A DNA stretch of 64,000 bases from CAWHJB01 sp963698715 (GCA_963698715.1 CAVORW010000006.1:1-64000), one strand, 5' to 3'. Positions 34,843-43,670 are shown, counted from the stretch's first letter. A program made the numbers and translations. Notes: generated from the letters alone by a model not told the origin.

Positions 34843-35394
34843 TTAGGTCGGCTTATTATCGGGAGCTGCTTCCAGCTCAACCGTGAAGGATTGCAGCCAT
34901 TGGATGGTTGCCTCGATCATTGCCAGGCTGAGATCAAACATAGCATTGACCTGATAGGGTAGAGGAAAGCCTTGATTGCTTTTCCGGTTGGTCAGCTCGT
35001 GTTGTTGAGCCTGCAGGTTTGCCAGGTAGTTACCCAAGGCAACTCTTGCCTCATCCAAAGGGATCAGTGCTAAATTTGACAAACCAATTTGGATTGGGAG
35101 ATGGCAAGGTTCGGGTTGCGATAATGTCGATATAACCGCCTGATGCCAGTCTGCCCAGCCTGTATCGGTTAGCTCGTAAACTTTGCGGGCCGGCCCTTTT
35201 CCCTTGGAAGTTTCAAACCAGCTTCGGATCATTCCGGTTTTCTCAAGTTTGTTTAATAGATAGTATATCGAAGAGAATCCGATCTCCGTCCAGTTGCGCA
35301 TTCCCCGTTGTTCAATCATCTGTTCGATTTCATAGCCATGGCGTGGCTCTTCAGCCAGCAGGCTTAAAACGGCAAGCTCCGCATTGGTCGTCAT
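34843..35394 (-). CDS. PadR-family transcriptional regulator
   Basis: 183 residues. The N-terminal winged helix has AELAVLSLLAEEPRHGYEI and GFSSIYYLLNKLEKTGMI with KVYELTDTGW, all PadR signatures. The C-terminal half (about 95-175) is the helical dimerisation domain. It is probably a repressor that lets go of DNA when it binds a toxic compound. A 20-base palindrome overlapping a TATAAT lies 20 bases upstream, fitting autoregulation together with the downstream GyrI-like gene. Confidence 0.9.
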   Translation of the reverse strand: MTTNAELAVLSLLAEEPRHGYEIEQMIEQRGMRNWTEIGFSSIYYLLNKLEKTGMIRSWFETSKGKGPARKVYELTDTGWADWHQAVISTLSQPEPCHLPIQIGLSNLALIPLDEARVALGNYLANLQAQQHELTNRKSNQGFPLPYQVNAMFDLSLAMIEATIQWLQSFTVELEAAPDNKPT

Positions 35395-35413
35395 TATTTA
35401 TCCTTTAGCTGTA

Positions 35414-35433
35414 ATATTATAGCACTATAATAT
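35414..35433 (-). promoter_or_regulatory. Palindromic operator/promoter of the padR-gyrI-like pair
   Basis: ATATTATAG-CA-CTATAATAT is a perfect dyad with a 2-base centre. It contains TATAAT on both strands, so a bound regulator would cover the -10 element. The remaining bases to 35727 hold no supported gene. Confidence 0.6.
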
Positions 35434-35727
35434 AATGAATTTGCAAAAATGTCAAGCACAATTCGGGTTTGGTAGATTAAGATGTAGCATGAATTGTTTA
35501 TCTGGACACCCCTGCACCGTGCAGGCTGGACCGGTAACGAATAACTGGCACAGACTGTGCATCGAGTTTTAGGATACCTGATCCCTCGAGAATCCTGTGG
35601 GGTTTTAGCGGCAAAATTCTTGTAAGGCTGAGATTTTCAGAGACCTGATAGATTGCTGTATAATTACCCAATGACTTTTCGGTATTGGTGCGAAGTTATT
35701 TCTGCAATTGGAATGAGAGGATAAGGC

Positions 35728-37620
35728 TTGGAGACTCATCGAATCACTCAAAATCTGGATCCCAACGAAAACCGTGAGCCGGGGCAACAATTACATCCAG
35801 GCGCTACCCTGGGAGACCGTTACCTAATTCAGGGAGTGATCGGTGTCGGAGGAATGGGGGCTGTTTATCGGGCGCGCGATATGCACTTTCCAAACGTAGT
35901 CAAACCTGTGGCTGTCAAAGAGATGATAAACCAGGCGCGAGATCCCCTGGTTCGTAAGACGATCGTTCGCAACTTCGAACGTGAAGCCAACCTGCTTGCG
36001 ACACTGGATCATCGTGGGATACCGCGCATCTACGATTATTTCACGATTAACGAACGTTCTTATTTGGTGCTCGAGCTCGTCAGCGGGAAAGATCTGGAAG
36101 CGATTGTCACGGATAGCGATGGATTTCTGGCAGAAGACCGGGTTGTTGGTTGGGCGATAGAGTTATGCGATGTCATGCATTACTTGCACACCCATAAACC
36201 AGAACCGATAGTTTTTCGTGATATGAAACCATCTAATATCATGATCAACGCCCAGGATCACGTGGTTCTGGTAGATTTTGGGATCGCAAAAACATTTCAA
36301 ACCGGGCAAAAAGGCACAATGATTGGGACGGAAGGTTACTCGCCTCCCGAGCAATATCGTGGTGAAGCTTCTCCTTTGGCCGATATTTATGCACTGGGAG
36401 CATCGCTCCATCATTCTCTCTCCCGGCGAGATCCACGCTTAGAGCCGCCTTTTTCTTTCGGAGAACGGTCGGTCAGCCAGATCAACCCCAGCATCTCAAA
36501 CCAGCTTGAATCTGTCATTCAAAAAGCGCTCCAATATGAGCCTGAAAACCGCTTCCAGAGCGCCCTTGAAATGAAAGATGCGCTGCTGAAGGTTGCCAAA
36601 GAAACTGGCTTACTGCCGCATCTTTCGATGCCCGCGGCTATTTCATCGGGAATGCGCTCCGATTCGAATAAGCCGATATGGGTATTCACGTGCGAGGATG
36701 AGATCCGTGGGACACCAACCTATCACGATGGCCGCTTATACATCGGCTCTTACGATAACAATTTATATACGCTTAATGCAGCCGACGGTGAATTCCTTTG
36801 GAAGTATCCAACCGACGCCGGGGTAGTCAGTACCGCGCTCGTGTACGAAGGCAATATTTATTTTGGTTCAGAAGATAATCGTCTGCATGTTGTTTCTGCT
36901 GCCAGCCACCGGGTGGTTTGGACTTACTTCACTTATGGTCCAATAAGATCATCGCCTCATATTGCCGAAGGGCATGTTTTTATTGGCTCGGATGATGCCG
37001 CTTTACACGCAGTCAATACAATTTCCGGCAGGCGAGCCTGGAGTGTGGATTCCGGGGCAATGATCCGTTCAACGCCTCTAGTGCACCAGGATGCAGTGTA
37101 TTTCGGGACTGAGAGTGGGGATTTCTATTGTGTCGATTTCACAGGAAAAGTGAAATGGCGGTTTAAGGCTCGCCGGGCGATCACCTCCTCACCCGTAATC
37201 GCGATGGGTGTAGTTTATTTTGGCTCGGTGGATGGCACTTTTTATGCTTTGGAAGCAAAAACCGGCTGGGTTATCTGGCGTTTCCGGATAGGCAAACCAT
37301 CTATATCAACTCCCTGTCTGGCGGACCGATATGTTTTTACGGGAGCAATAGACGGAAATATCTATTGCCTTGAAACGAGTTCAGCAAAAGAGATATGGCG
37401 CTTTTCTACCGACCACCAGGTGACAGGCTCGCCGATTATCTACAAGGACTCTCTCTATTGCGGTTCTGTAGACGGGAAGATCTACTGTCTTGAGTACCGA
37501 ACAGGCCGTTTGCGGTGGAAGTTTGAAACCCAGGGGCCGATCACGGGCAGTCCAATTGCTCATGAAGACACCATTTACATCGGTTCTACCGATCATCGTA
37601 TCTACGCATTGATGGCATAA
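35728..37620 (+). CDS. Ser/Thr protein kinase with C-terminal PQQ-type beta-propeller
   Basis: 630 residues from a TTG start preceded by GAGAGGATAAGG. The kinase domain (about 28-290) has GVIGVGGMGAVYRARD (Gly loop), VAVKEM (Lys), VFRDMKPSNIMI (catalytic Asp), VDFGIAKT and GTEGYSPPEQYRG (activation segment). Residues about 315-630 contain seven PQQ/BamB-like blades with repeats of the form I..GS.D..(I/L)Y.L....G...W.F. There is no TM helix, so it is cytoplasmic, unlike most PASTA kinases. The propeller may bind partners or ligands. It leads a cluster with PP2C, J-VWA and FHA proteins that would be natural substrates or readers of its phosphorylation. Confidence 0.9.
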   Translation: METHRITQNLDPNENREPGQQLHPGATLGDRYLIQGVIGVGGMGAVYRARDMHFPNVVKPVAVKEMINQARDPLVRKTIVRNFEREANLLATLDHRGIPRIYDYFTINERSYLVLELVSGKDLEAIVTDSDGFLAEDRVVGWAIELCDVMHYLHTHKPEPIVFRDMKPSNIMINAQDHVVLVDFGIAKTFQTGQKGTMIGTEGYSPPEQYRGEASPLADIYALGASLHHSLSRRDPRLEPPFSFGERSVSQINPSISNQLESVIQKALQYEPENRFQSALEMKDALLKVAKETGLLPHLSMPAAISSGMRSDSNKPIWVFTCEDEIRGTPTYHDGRLYIGSYDNNLYTLNAADGEFLWKYPTDAGVVSTALVYEGNIYFGSEDNRLHVVSAASHRVVWTYFTYGPIRSSPHIAEGHVFIGSDDAALHAVNTISGRRAWSVDSGAMIRSTPLVHQDAVYFGTESGDFYCVDFTGKVKWRFKARRAITSSPVIAMGVVYFGSVDGTFYALEAKTGWVIWRFRIGKPSISTPCLADRYVFTGAIDGNIYCLETSSAKEIWRFSTDHQVTGSPIIYKDSLYCGSVDGKIYCLEYRTGRLRWKFETQGPITGSPIAHEDTIYIGSTDHRIYALMA

Positions 37621-37646
37621 ATTGGAATCGTCCGGAGGACTCATTT

Positions 37647-38552
37647 ATGGCTAGTTTTTTCAAAAAGTTGTTTGGACAAACACAACCCCAAATATCATCT
37701 GAGGTTCCCACAGAGCCAATTGAAGTTGATATTCCCAGGCAGGTTGTAACAGTAAAACCGAAGGAACACCCGATGGATCCACCTCAATTGATCGTCGGAT
37801 GTGCCCAATCTGTTGGTATGCAGCGTGATCATAATGAAGATTCTCTTTTCGCCCTGACTACAGCGCTGTCATCAGGCGGCAGTAATATTCAGTTTGGGCT
37901 GTATATAGTTGCAGATGGCATGGGTGGCCACCAGCATGGGGAGCAGGCCAGCGAAACAGCTGTCCGGGTATTAGGGGTCCACACGATTGGTGAACTCTAT
38001 TCACCACTCTTCAGTCCCAATCCTACACCGCCCTCGTCCTCAATCCAAGAAATTTTGGATGATGGGGTTCAGGCTGCCCACCGGCAGATATTGAGTGAAG
38101 CCCAAGGTGGTGGAACGACCTTGACGGCCATATTAATACGCGGCGAACAAATGACTATCGCTCATGTTGGTGATTCAAGGGCTTATGCCGTATCGGAAGA
38201 TGGGAAGATGGAAGTGCTGACGCGCGATCATTCGCTGGTTCAGCGCCTGGTCGAACTTGGGCAAATCACAGAAGAAGAGGCCGCGGTTCATCCCCAGAAA
38301 AATGTTCTTTACCGGGCTTTGGGCCAGGGAGAACCATTTACGCCAGATATCAGTACCTCTCCAACGCCAAAAGGCGGATATTTGTTGATTTGTTCGGATG
38401 GATTATGGGGGGTAGTACCTGAAGAACAGATGGCTAAGACCATCCTGGAATCTGCCAGCCCACAGGGAGCCTGTTCGACCATGGTCGCGGCTGCTAATGA
38501 AGCAGGTGGGCCGGATAATATTACAGCGATACTGGTGCATCTGCCTGATTAG
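37647..38552 (+). CDS. PP2C-type Ser/Thr protein phosphatase
   Basis: 301 residues. After about 45 variable residues the PP2C fold shows MQRDHNEDSLFA, VADGMGGHQHGEQAS (metal-binding Asp/Gly), GGTTLTAILI, AHVGDSRAYAV, LTRDHSLVQRLVELG, LLICSDGLWGVV and GGPDNITAILV. It removes phosphate from Ser/Thr using two Mn/Mg ions and should oppose the kinase encoded 26 bases upstream. GGAGG sits before the ATG. The next gene starts 11 bases after its stop. Confidence 0.93.
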   Translation: MASFFKKLFGQTQPQISSEVPTEPIEVDIPRQVVTVKPKEHPMDPPQLIVGCAQSVGMQRDHNEDSLFALTTALSSGGSNIQFGLYIVADGMGGHQHGEQASETAVRVLGVHTIGELYSPLFSPNPTPPSSSIQEILDDGVQAAHRQILSEAQGGGTTLTAILIRGEQMTIAHVGDSRAYAVSEDGKMEVLTRDHSLVQRLVELGQITEEEAAVHPQKNVLYRALGQGEPFTPDISTSPTPKGGYLLICSDGLWGVVPEEQMAKTILESASPQGACSTMVAAANEAGGPDNITAILVHLPD

Positions 38553-38563
38553 GGGTTGGCTTG

Positions 38564-40078
38564 ATGGAGTCGCAACCCAGTTATTATGAACTGCTAAATC
38601 TGACCTCGGACGCCTCGCCAGAGGAAATTCGACGCGCCTATCATGAAGCTGCCCGGCAATTGCACCCGGATGTTTCTACGAAGCCAGGCTCAACCGAGCT
38701 TTTTATAAAGGTTCAAAAAGCTTATGAAGTGCTATCTGATCCTAAGGCCAGAGCGAAATATGATAAAAACTTACCCAAGCCCGACGAAATCGAAGAAAGG
38801 GTCAGCGCCAATGAGATCCGTGTTTCTGGGGAGGCGATAAACCTCAGGGTCACTTACAGCCGGTCCAATTTGCCAAAACTTGAAGAAAGTCAGCTGGTTT
38901 ATGTTTTACTGGATCTGATTGCTCCAGAAGACCTAGACCCTAAAGCTTCTCCGCCGATCAACCTTTGCCTGGTGATCGATCGATCGACTTCAATGAATGG
39001 TGAGCGGATGGATACTGTGAAAGTCACGGCGATTGAATTGTTGCGCCATCTCCGCCCACAGGACACCCTGGCTGTGATCACATTTAGCGACCGATCTGAT
39101 GTAGTAATACCCGCAGCTCGAGGGTATCGTCGAACAGAAGCGGAAGGAAAAATTAGAAGCATCCGAACCGGTGGTGGCACTGAGCTATCCTATGGCCTCG
39201 AAGCCGGTTTATTCGAAGTCCGCCAATTCCTGAGCAACAAACAGGTCAACCATGTAATTCTGCTTACAGATGGACGAACGTATGGTGATGAGGAAAAATG
39301 TATCGACCTGGCTGATAAAATGGCATCCCATGGGGTCAGCCTGAGCATCTTGGGTATTGGTGATGAATGGAACGACCAATTTCTGGATGGTCTGGCAAAA
39401 CGCACCGGTGGGAGTTCTTTTTATGTTTCTCGCCCGGGGGATATCGCAGAATTTCTGGAAGATAGGTTCCGCGGTTTAAGCCAGGTTTATGCCGAACAAT
39501 TGCTTTTGAAATTAGAACCATCGAATGGAGTTTTGCTACAATATGTGCTTCGTTCGCAGCCAGATACACTCCCCTTGCCAGCTGAATCGCTTATCCGGTT
39601 AGGCAGTATGCCGAATGATAATGGCATTCGTTTGTTGCTGGAATTTGTTGTTGCACCAATAACAGTTCGTGGCCAGCGCCAAAAGCTCGCCAACTGTACT
39701 CTAACAATGGATATTCCAACGAAAAATAAAATAAATTATAAAGTGCAATTCAAATTGCAGCGCCCTATCAGCCAGGTTTTCCAACCGGAAGGTCCCCCGA
39801 ATGCTGTCATTCAAACTGTATCTCAGATGACTCTTTATCGGATGCAGGAGCGGATCAACCTGGAAATGATTGAAGGCAATATTATGGATGCCAACGAGAT
39901 TATGAAGCATCTCGCAACTCAATTACTGGCGAGAGGAAAACGAGACCTTGCCAGTACGGTCCTTAAAGAAGCTGAGCGTCTTAAGCATACTCAACAAATC
40001 AGTGAACAAGGGAAAAAGGAAATAAAATATGGTACGCGGGCGTTGTTGCTCCCAATAGACCTGCTTAAGGATACTTGA
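38564..40078 (+). CDS. DnaJ J-domain / von Willebrand A fusion protein
   Basis: 504 residues from the ATG at 38564, next to an in-frame TTG at 38561. Residues 5-70 are a J-domain with ARQLHPDVS (the HPD triad) and AYEVLSDPKARAKYD. Residues about 130-310 are a VWA domain with an intact metal site: LVIDRSTSMNG (DxSxS), GGGTELSYG and LLTDGRTYGD. The C-terminal 180 residues have beta-sandwich then helical character, as in inter-alpha-trypsin-like bacterial VWA proteins. A J-VWA fusion suggests recruitment of an Hsp70 to a VWA-bound partner. VWA, PP2C and kinase genes together recall TerY-P-type phosphorylation triads. The stop overlaps the next ATG (TGATG). Confidence 0.88.
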   Translation: MESQPSYYELLNLTSDASPEEIRRAYHEAARQLHPDVSTKPGSTELFIKVQKAYEVLSDPKARAKYDKNLPKPDEIEERVSANEIRVSGEAINLRVTYSRSNLPKLEESQLVYVLLDLIAPEDLDPKASPPINLCLVIDRSTSMNGERMDTVKVTAIELLRHLRPQDTLAVITFSDRSDVVIPAARGYRRTEAEGKIRSIRTGGGTELSYGLEAGLFEVRQFLSNKQVNHVILLTDGRTYGDEEKCIDLADKMASHGVSLSILGIGDEWNDQFLDGLAKRTGGSSFYVSRPGDIAEFLEDRFRGLSQVYAEQLLLKLEPSNGVLLQYVLRSQPDTLPLPAESLIRLGSMPNDNGIRLLLEFVVAPITVRGQRQKLANCTLTMDIPTKNKINYKVQFKLQRPISQVFQPEGPPNAVIQTVSQMTLYRMQERINLEMIEGNIMDANEIMKHLATQLLARGKRDLASTVLKEAERLKHTQQISEQGKKEIKYGTRALLLPIDLLKDT

Positions 40079-40596
40079 TGATCACTTGCCCTAACTGCCA
40101 GATCAAGAATATGCTCGGGGCAATCTTCTGTAAAGATTGCGGTGTTCAACTAGTATCGGGTGAGGGAGAGTTGTTCGGACGAGAAGCAGATCATTCAGAG
40201 GTGAAAACGGCAGTAAAACCTGCGCCGTCTCATCCGGCGGCCTCAGGGCTCCCTCCTATGCCCACCGATGCAAAAGTTGCCTTATTTCTTCAAGATGCGA
40301 ACGAAGTACTGCCACTAATCGACCGTGAAGAAATCACCCTGGGGCGAGCGATCGAGGGTCAACCAATTATCCCAGATTTGGACTTGACGCCTTATAATGG
40401 TTATGAAAAAGGTGTGTCGCGATTGCACGCATCCATCAAAATAGACGGGAATCTGGTGACTGTTACCGATTTAGGATCAGCAAATGGGACTCGCGTAAAT
40501 GGATCCAAACTGCTACCCAACCAGTCACAGATGATTGCCCATGGGGATATGCTCACCCTGGGTAAATTACAGACTCAGATATTGATCCGTTCCTGA
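40078..40596 (+). CDS. FHA-domain protein with N-terminal zinc ribbon
   Basis: 172 residues. CPNCQIKNMLGAIFCKDCG is a four-cysteine zinc ribbon, followed by a flexible linker to about residue 65. The FHA domain has ITLGRAIEG, GVSRLHASIKIDG and DLGSANGTRVNG, which contain the Arg, Ser and Asn residues that bind phosphothreonine. It likely reads Thr-phosphorylated partners made by the kinase at 35728. Overlap with the J-VWA gene points to translational coupling. Confidence 0.9.
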   Translation: MITCPNCQIKNMLGAIFCKDCGVQLVSGEGELFGREADHSEVKTAVKPAPSHPAASGLPPMPTDAKVALFLQDANEVLPLIDREEITLGRAIEGQPIIPDLDLTPYNGYEKGVSRLHASIKIDGNLVTVTDLGSANGTRVNGSKLLPNQSQMIAHGDMLTLGKLQTQILIRS

Positions 40597-40618
40597 CGGA
40601 CGCAGATTGGAGGTTGCC

Positions 40619-40861
40619 TTGCCGTTCACAGTTGTTCTACATATCCAAAATGAAGCACCCGTCGTTGGTGAAATTGAAGAACTGCCAACTCTGACGGATC
40701 AGTTAATTGCTGTAAATAATCCCCGCTCAAAAGAAGGTAAAGATCTGCAGTATTTGGATGATGGCGTTGTGACAGTTTATTGGCCTGTCTATCGAATTAA
40801 TTTCATTGAAATAGTGAGTGGACGGGAAGAAGAGGAGATCATCAGCTTTGTCCGAGAGTAG
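40619..40861 (+). CDS. Small acidic protein of unknown function
   Basis: About 80 residues from the TTG at 40619, chosen because GGAGG lies at 40609-40613. The sequence (VVLHIQNEAPVVGEIEELP .. VTVYWPVYRINFIEIV) looks like a small alpha/beta fold rich in Glu and Asp, without cysteines or TM helices. It was not recognised. It lies between the FHA gene and a response regulator gene that begins 4 bases after its stop, so it probably works in the same signalling cluster. Confidence 0.6.
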   Translation: MPFTVVLHIQNEAPVVGEIEELPTLTDQLIAVNNPRSKEGKDLQYLDDGVVTVYWPVYRINFIEIVSGREEEEIISFVRE

Positions 40862-40865
40862 TAAC

Positions 40866-41594
40866 ATGACAGATGCACGCCTTAAAGATCGGCGAATTTT
40901 GGTTGTGGATGATGAAGAACGGATGGTACGTTTCATCCGTTTGAATCTGGAGCATGATGGCTTTCGAGTGATTGAAGCCTTCAATGGCACCCAGGCAATT
41001 AATAAAGTCCGAAGCGCAATGCCTGATGTGGTTTTATTAGATGTGATGATGCCAGATATTGATGGATTTGAAGTTCTTCGGATTATACGGGAGGTAAGCA
41101 ATATCCCAGTAATAATGCTGACTGCCAAAGGTGAGGAGGATGACCGTGTCCGTGGCTTGGAACTGGGGGCGGACGATTATGTGACCAAACCTTTCAGCCC
41201 ACGGGAGTTAGTCAGCCGTGTCAGGGCAGTGCTTCGCCGAACCGAAACAACGGGTGGCGGATCCCATGGCCTGATTGAAGTTGACGACCGTTTAAAATTG
41301 GACTTTGATCGCCGGGAAGTCTGGGTAGATGATGAATTGGTGAAGCTACGCCCAACAGAATACCGGCTGCTTTACCATTTGGTCCAAAACGCTGGTTGGG
41401 TTATTTCTCATGATCAACTATTAGCCAAGGTGTGGGGGTATGAGTACCGGGATGAGCCGCATTACGTCAGGCTTTATATTAATTATCTGCGAAAGAAGTT
41501 AGAAGAAGATCCTTCAAACCCCAGATACATTCTGACCGAACGCGGCGTTGGATACCGTTTTGTCGATTTCCGCCGCCAGAAGGTGGATGAATAG
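40866..41594 (+). CDS. OmpR/PhoB-family response regulator
   Basis: About 242 residues. The receiver domain has ILVVDDEERMV, DVVLLDVMMPDIDG (phosphoacceptor Asp), VIMLTAKGEEDD and DDYVTKPFSPREL. The C-terminal winged helix has LRPTEYRLLYHLVQNAG, YVRLYINYLRKKLEEDP and ILTERGVGYRF. It is a DNA-binding regulator activated by phosphorylation. No histidine kinase gene is nearby, so the partner is elsewhere or the Ser/Thr kinase acts on it. The start is the ATG at 40866. Longer in-frame starts overlap the small upstream gene. Confidence 0.93.
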   Translation: MTDARLKDRRILVVDDEERMVRFIRLNLEHDGFRVIEAFNGTQAINKVRSAMPDVVLLDVMMPDIDGFEVLRIIREVSNIPVIMLTAKGEEDDRVRGLELGADDYVTKPFSPRELVSRVRAVLRRTETTGGGSHGLIEVDDRLKLDFDRREVWVDDELVKLRPTEYRLLYHLVQNAGWVISHDQLLAKVWGYEYRDEPHYVRLYINYLRKKLEEDPSNPRYILTERGVGYRFVDFRRQKVDE

Positions 41595-41659
41595 AGTATT
41601 AATCTCTGGTTTTACGTCAACAATAACCAGGAAATACAAAAAACGCATAAGAAGGTGGA

Positions 41660-42322
41660 ATGGAAATGAGCACAAAACAGAGAATCTTGTTGGTAGATGA
41701 TCATGAAGTTGTACGCTTAGGTTTGAAGGCGCTATTGGAACGCCACCCGAACTTTGAGGTTGTCGCTGAAGCGGCTACTGCTCGCGAAGCGGTGGAACGA
41801 GTTGCGATATATACTCCGGATGTGGTCGTGATGGATATCCGCCTGCCGGGTGGATCAGGTATAGAAGCCTGCGAAGAAATTGCCGAGAAATATCCGGAAT
41901 CGAAAGTTATCATGCTGACCTCCTATGCTGAGGACGAAATGCTTTTTTCTGCCATTCGTGCAGGTGCAGCCGGATACGTATTAAAGCAAATTGGGGGTGA
42001 GGACCTGGTCCGTGCGATTGAAGCAGTGGGGCGTGGCGAAGCCCTGCTCGATCCGGCCGTGACACAGCGGATCTTTCAGGAGGTTCGTAAAGCGGCTAAA
42101 GAGGAAGAAGCCTCGGCATTTTCTGCCCTGACCCAGCAAGAAAAACACGTATTACTGCTGGTATCAGAAGGTAAAACAAACCGCGAAATCGCTAAAGCTC
42201 TCTTTTTAGGGGAAGGCACTGTCCGCAATTACGTCAGCAGTATCCTGTCTAAGCTGGGGGTAAGCAATCGGGCCGAGGCAGCCGCTTACGCGGTGGAGCA
42301 TAATTTGAGAGATTATCTTTAA
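41660..42322 (+). CDS. NarL/FixJ-family response regulator
   Basis: 220 residues (or 218 from the second ATG at 41666). Receiver: ILLVDDHEVVRLGLKALLE, DVVVMDIRLPGGSG with the phosphoacceptor Asp, VIMLTSYAEDE and GYVLKQIGGEDL. The LuxR-type helix-turn-helix is LTQQEKHVLLLVSEGKTNRE and GTVRNYVSSILSKLGVSNRA. It is the second orphan regulator of this cluster, 65 bases after the first. Confidence 0.93.
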   Translation: MEMSTKQRILLVDDHEVVRLGLKALLERHPNFEVVAEAATAREAVERVAIYTPDVVVMDIRLPGGSGIEACEEIAEKYPESKVIMLTSYAEDEMLFSAIRAGAAGYVLKQIGGEDLVRAIEAVGRGEALLDPAVTQRIFQEVRKAAKEEEASAFSALTQQEKHVLLLVSEGKTNREIAKALFLGEGTVRNYVSSILSKLGVSNRAEAAAYAVEHNLRDYL

Positions 42323-42331
42323 GAATGTTGA

Positions 42332-42352
42332 TGATTCCAGATTCTGGAATCA
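42332..42352. repeat. Inverted repeat downstream of the NarL-type regulator
   Basis: TGATTCCAGA and TCTGGAATCA flank a single T. The loop is too short for a normal terminator and no T run follows. Confidence 0.4.
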
Positions 42353-42423
42353 CCCCAGAATAGGTGCTCTCAAATTCTGATTGCTCTAATTGGAAAGCCT
42401 ATCGGGTTAGAGTTTGGGAAAAA

Positions 42424-42772
42424 TTAGCCGGATTGAGCCTGGCATTCTGGACATGGACAGAGCCTCCGCAAATAAGTCCAATTGTAAATGCCATAATGAT
42501 GCCCATCTTCCCATTCTAAAGTCATCGCGTAAGCCCCAACAGCTTCCACCTTTCGCAGGCGTGTAGCACGCGAAATCCTCAACTGGCAGCAAGAATATAT
42601 CTGGATCAGGGTTGGCAGACATTTTGTCATGACCACCGCGGCATTCTGCACATGGGCAGGCGTGCCGCAATAGAGAAAAGGAATAAGTGCTTACATGCTC
42701 GTCGCTCCAGATAATTGTTAATTGGCTGGTTTCTCGATTGGCAGTGATGGAAGTGGGTCGTAATTGGCTCAT
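42424..42772 (-). pseudogene. DUF971-family protein, frameshifted
   Basis: From the ATG at 42772 (GAGGAA upstream) the N-terminal half reads SQLRPTSITANRETSQLTII and LRHACPCAECRG. The conserved second half, RATRLRKVEAVGAYAMTLEW, DGHHYGIYNWTYLRRLCPC, is in another frame ending at 42424. A single-base change near 42570-42580 (between LPVE and SRAT) would join them into about 115 residues, the normal length. DUF971 proteins resemble the N-terminal domain of gamma-butyrobetaine hydroxylase and often accompany Mrp/ApbC Fe-S carriers. None is seen here. It could be a sequencing error rather than decay. Confidence 0.7.
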
Positions 42773-42848
42773 TGAAACAGTTCCTCTTTCCTCAGGTAGT
42801 ATATAGGATGTGTGGATAGCTCGTAGCTGGGTAGCTTTTGTTCTGTTT

Positions 42849-43325
42849 TTATGGTTGGTACAATGAAAGGAAATTGGAAGCAGCCCAACCATCGCGAGAT
42901 TCATCATAAAGGCCGACCAGATGCCACCAGGTGTAGCCATCGGCATCTTGCGGGCCATCGTCCACTCTAAAAACCTCTGATTCAGCGCCCACGACCAAGG
43001 TCCGTCCGTTAAGCCCTGGCAGACTTCGCAGGCGTAAACCATCCCCACCGGTACCCGAGATCTGCACGTAAGCCCCAACTGCCAGCAGGCCTGGCAGCGG
43101 AGCGGGTGGAATGTCTAATGTGGACGTAGCTGTCCCGATTGAAGTTTGGGTTGGGAGCGGTCTGGTTGCAGTTGGAGCCGGGATCATATTTAAGATAGCA
43201 GTGGTGCTTCCCGCCGCGATCGGCCCCGGACGAGAATACCACAACAGAAGAAGTGTGCCACCAGCAAGTAGAACGCCGATGATCAGGCTCCAAAAAAGAA
43301 TCCAGGGATTCAATAAACGTCGCAT
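42849..43325 (-). CDS. Membrane-anchored bacterial SH3-like domain protein
   Basis: About 158 residues from the ATG at 43325. One TM helix (LFWSLIIGVLLAGGTLLLLW) follows a short positive N-terminus. A Pro/Thr-rich linker (about 50-80) leads to an SH3-like module: VGAYVQISGTGGDGLRLRSL, GPQDADGYTWWHLV and RDGWAASNFLSL. Such modules often bind cell-wall peptides. The orientation puts the SH3-like domain outside. Its start overlaps the end of the small membrane gene upstream by about 16 bases. Confidence 0.75.
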   Translation of the reverse strand: MRRLLNPWILFWSLIIGVLLAGGTLLLLWYSRPGPIAAGSTTAILNMIPAPTATRPLPTQTSIGTATSTLDIPPAPLPGLLAVGAYVQISGTGGDGLRLRSLPGLNGRTLVVGAESEVFRVDDGPQDADGYTWWHLVGLYDESRDGWAASNFLSLYQP

Positions 43326-43516
43326 AACAGTATTTTGTAAGTCCTTTGTCGGTTTAATGGGCAGGTGGGCAGCAAATAGAATGCCAGTTCCAGGATCAGA
43401 TATACTGCCAGCAGTTTGGTGCCCTCCAGCAATACGCTCATATAAGCAATACCCGTTGCAGAAAGACCCAGAACAATCAAAGTGGTTCGGACTGACCACC
43501 CACTTGCCAGATTCAT
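43310..43516 (-). CDS. Possible small two-helix membrane protein
   Basis: 68 residues. Two hydrophobic segments (TLIVLGLSATGIAYMSVLLE and LAVYLILELAFYLLP) are followed by a polar tail. No family was recognised. Overlap with the next gene and codon use like its neighbours favour a real gene, but no strong ribosome site is visible. Confidence 0.4.
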   Translation of the reverse strand: MNLASGWSVRTTLIVLGLSATGIAYMSVLLEGTKLLAVYLILELAFYLLPTCPLNRQRTYKILLCDVY

Positions 43517-43630
43517 TCGGTTATACCAGTCTTTATACCTGGGAGCTTTTGCTTAGAGATTCTAAGCTGAACCAATGGCCCATCTTCTCCCTTGAAGCTA
43601 AATACTATTCCCAGAGCATAGAGCATGCTC

Positions 43631-43670
43631 TGTAGTGGACCCATGAAGTTGGACACTTTTCCGGGCATCC
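43631..43670. mobile_element. Possible solo end of an IS3-family element
   Basis: TGTAGTGGACCCATGAAGTT followed by GGACACTTTTCCGG resembles the terminal repeats of IS3-family (IS150-like) elements. No transposase or second end is present in the 298-base gap 43517-43814, which otherwise holds nothing. Confidence 0.35.

Noticed and set aside
43111..43635. Plus-strand 174-residue frame opposite the SH3-like gene
   Set aside because: Antisense shadow of the minus-strand gene with its clear TM helix and SH3-like motifs.
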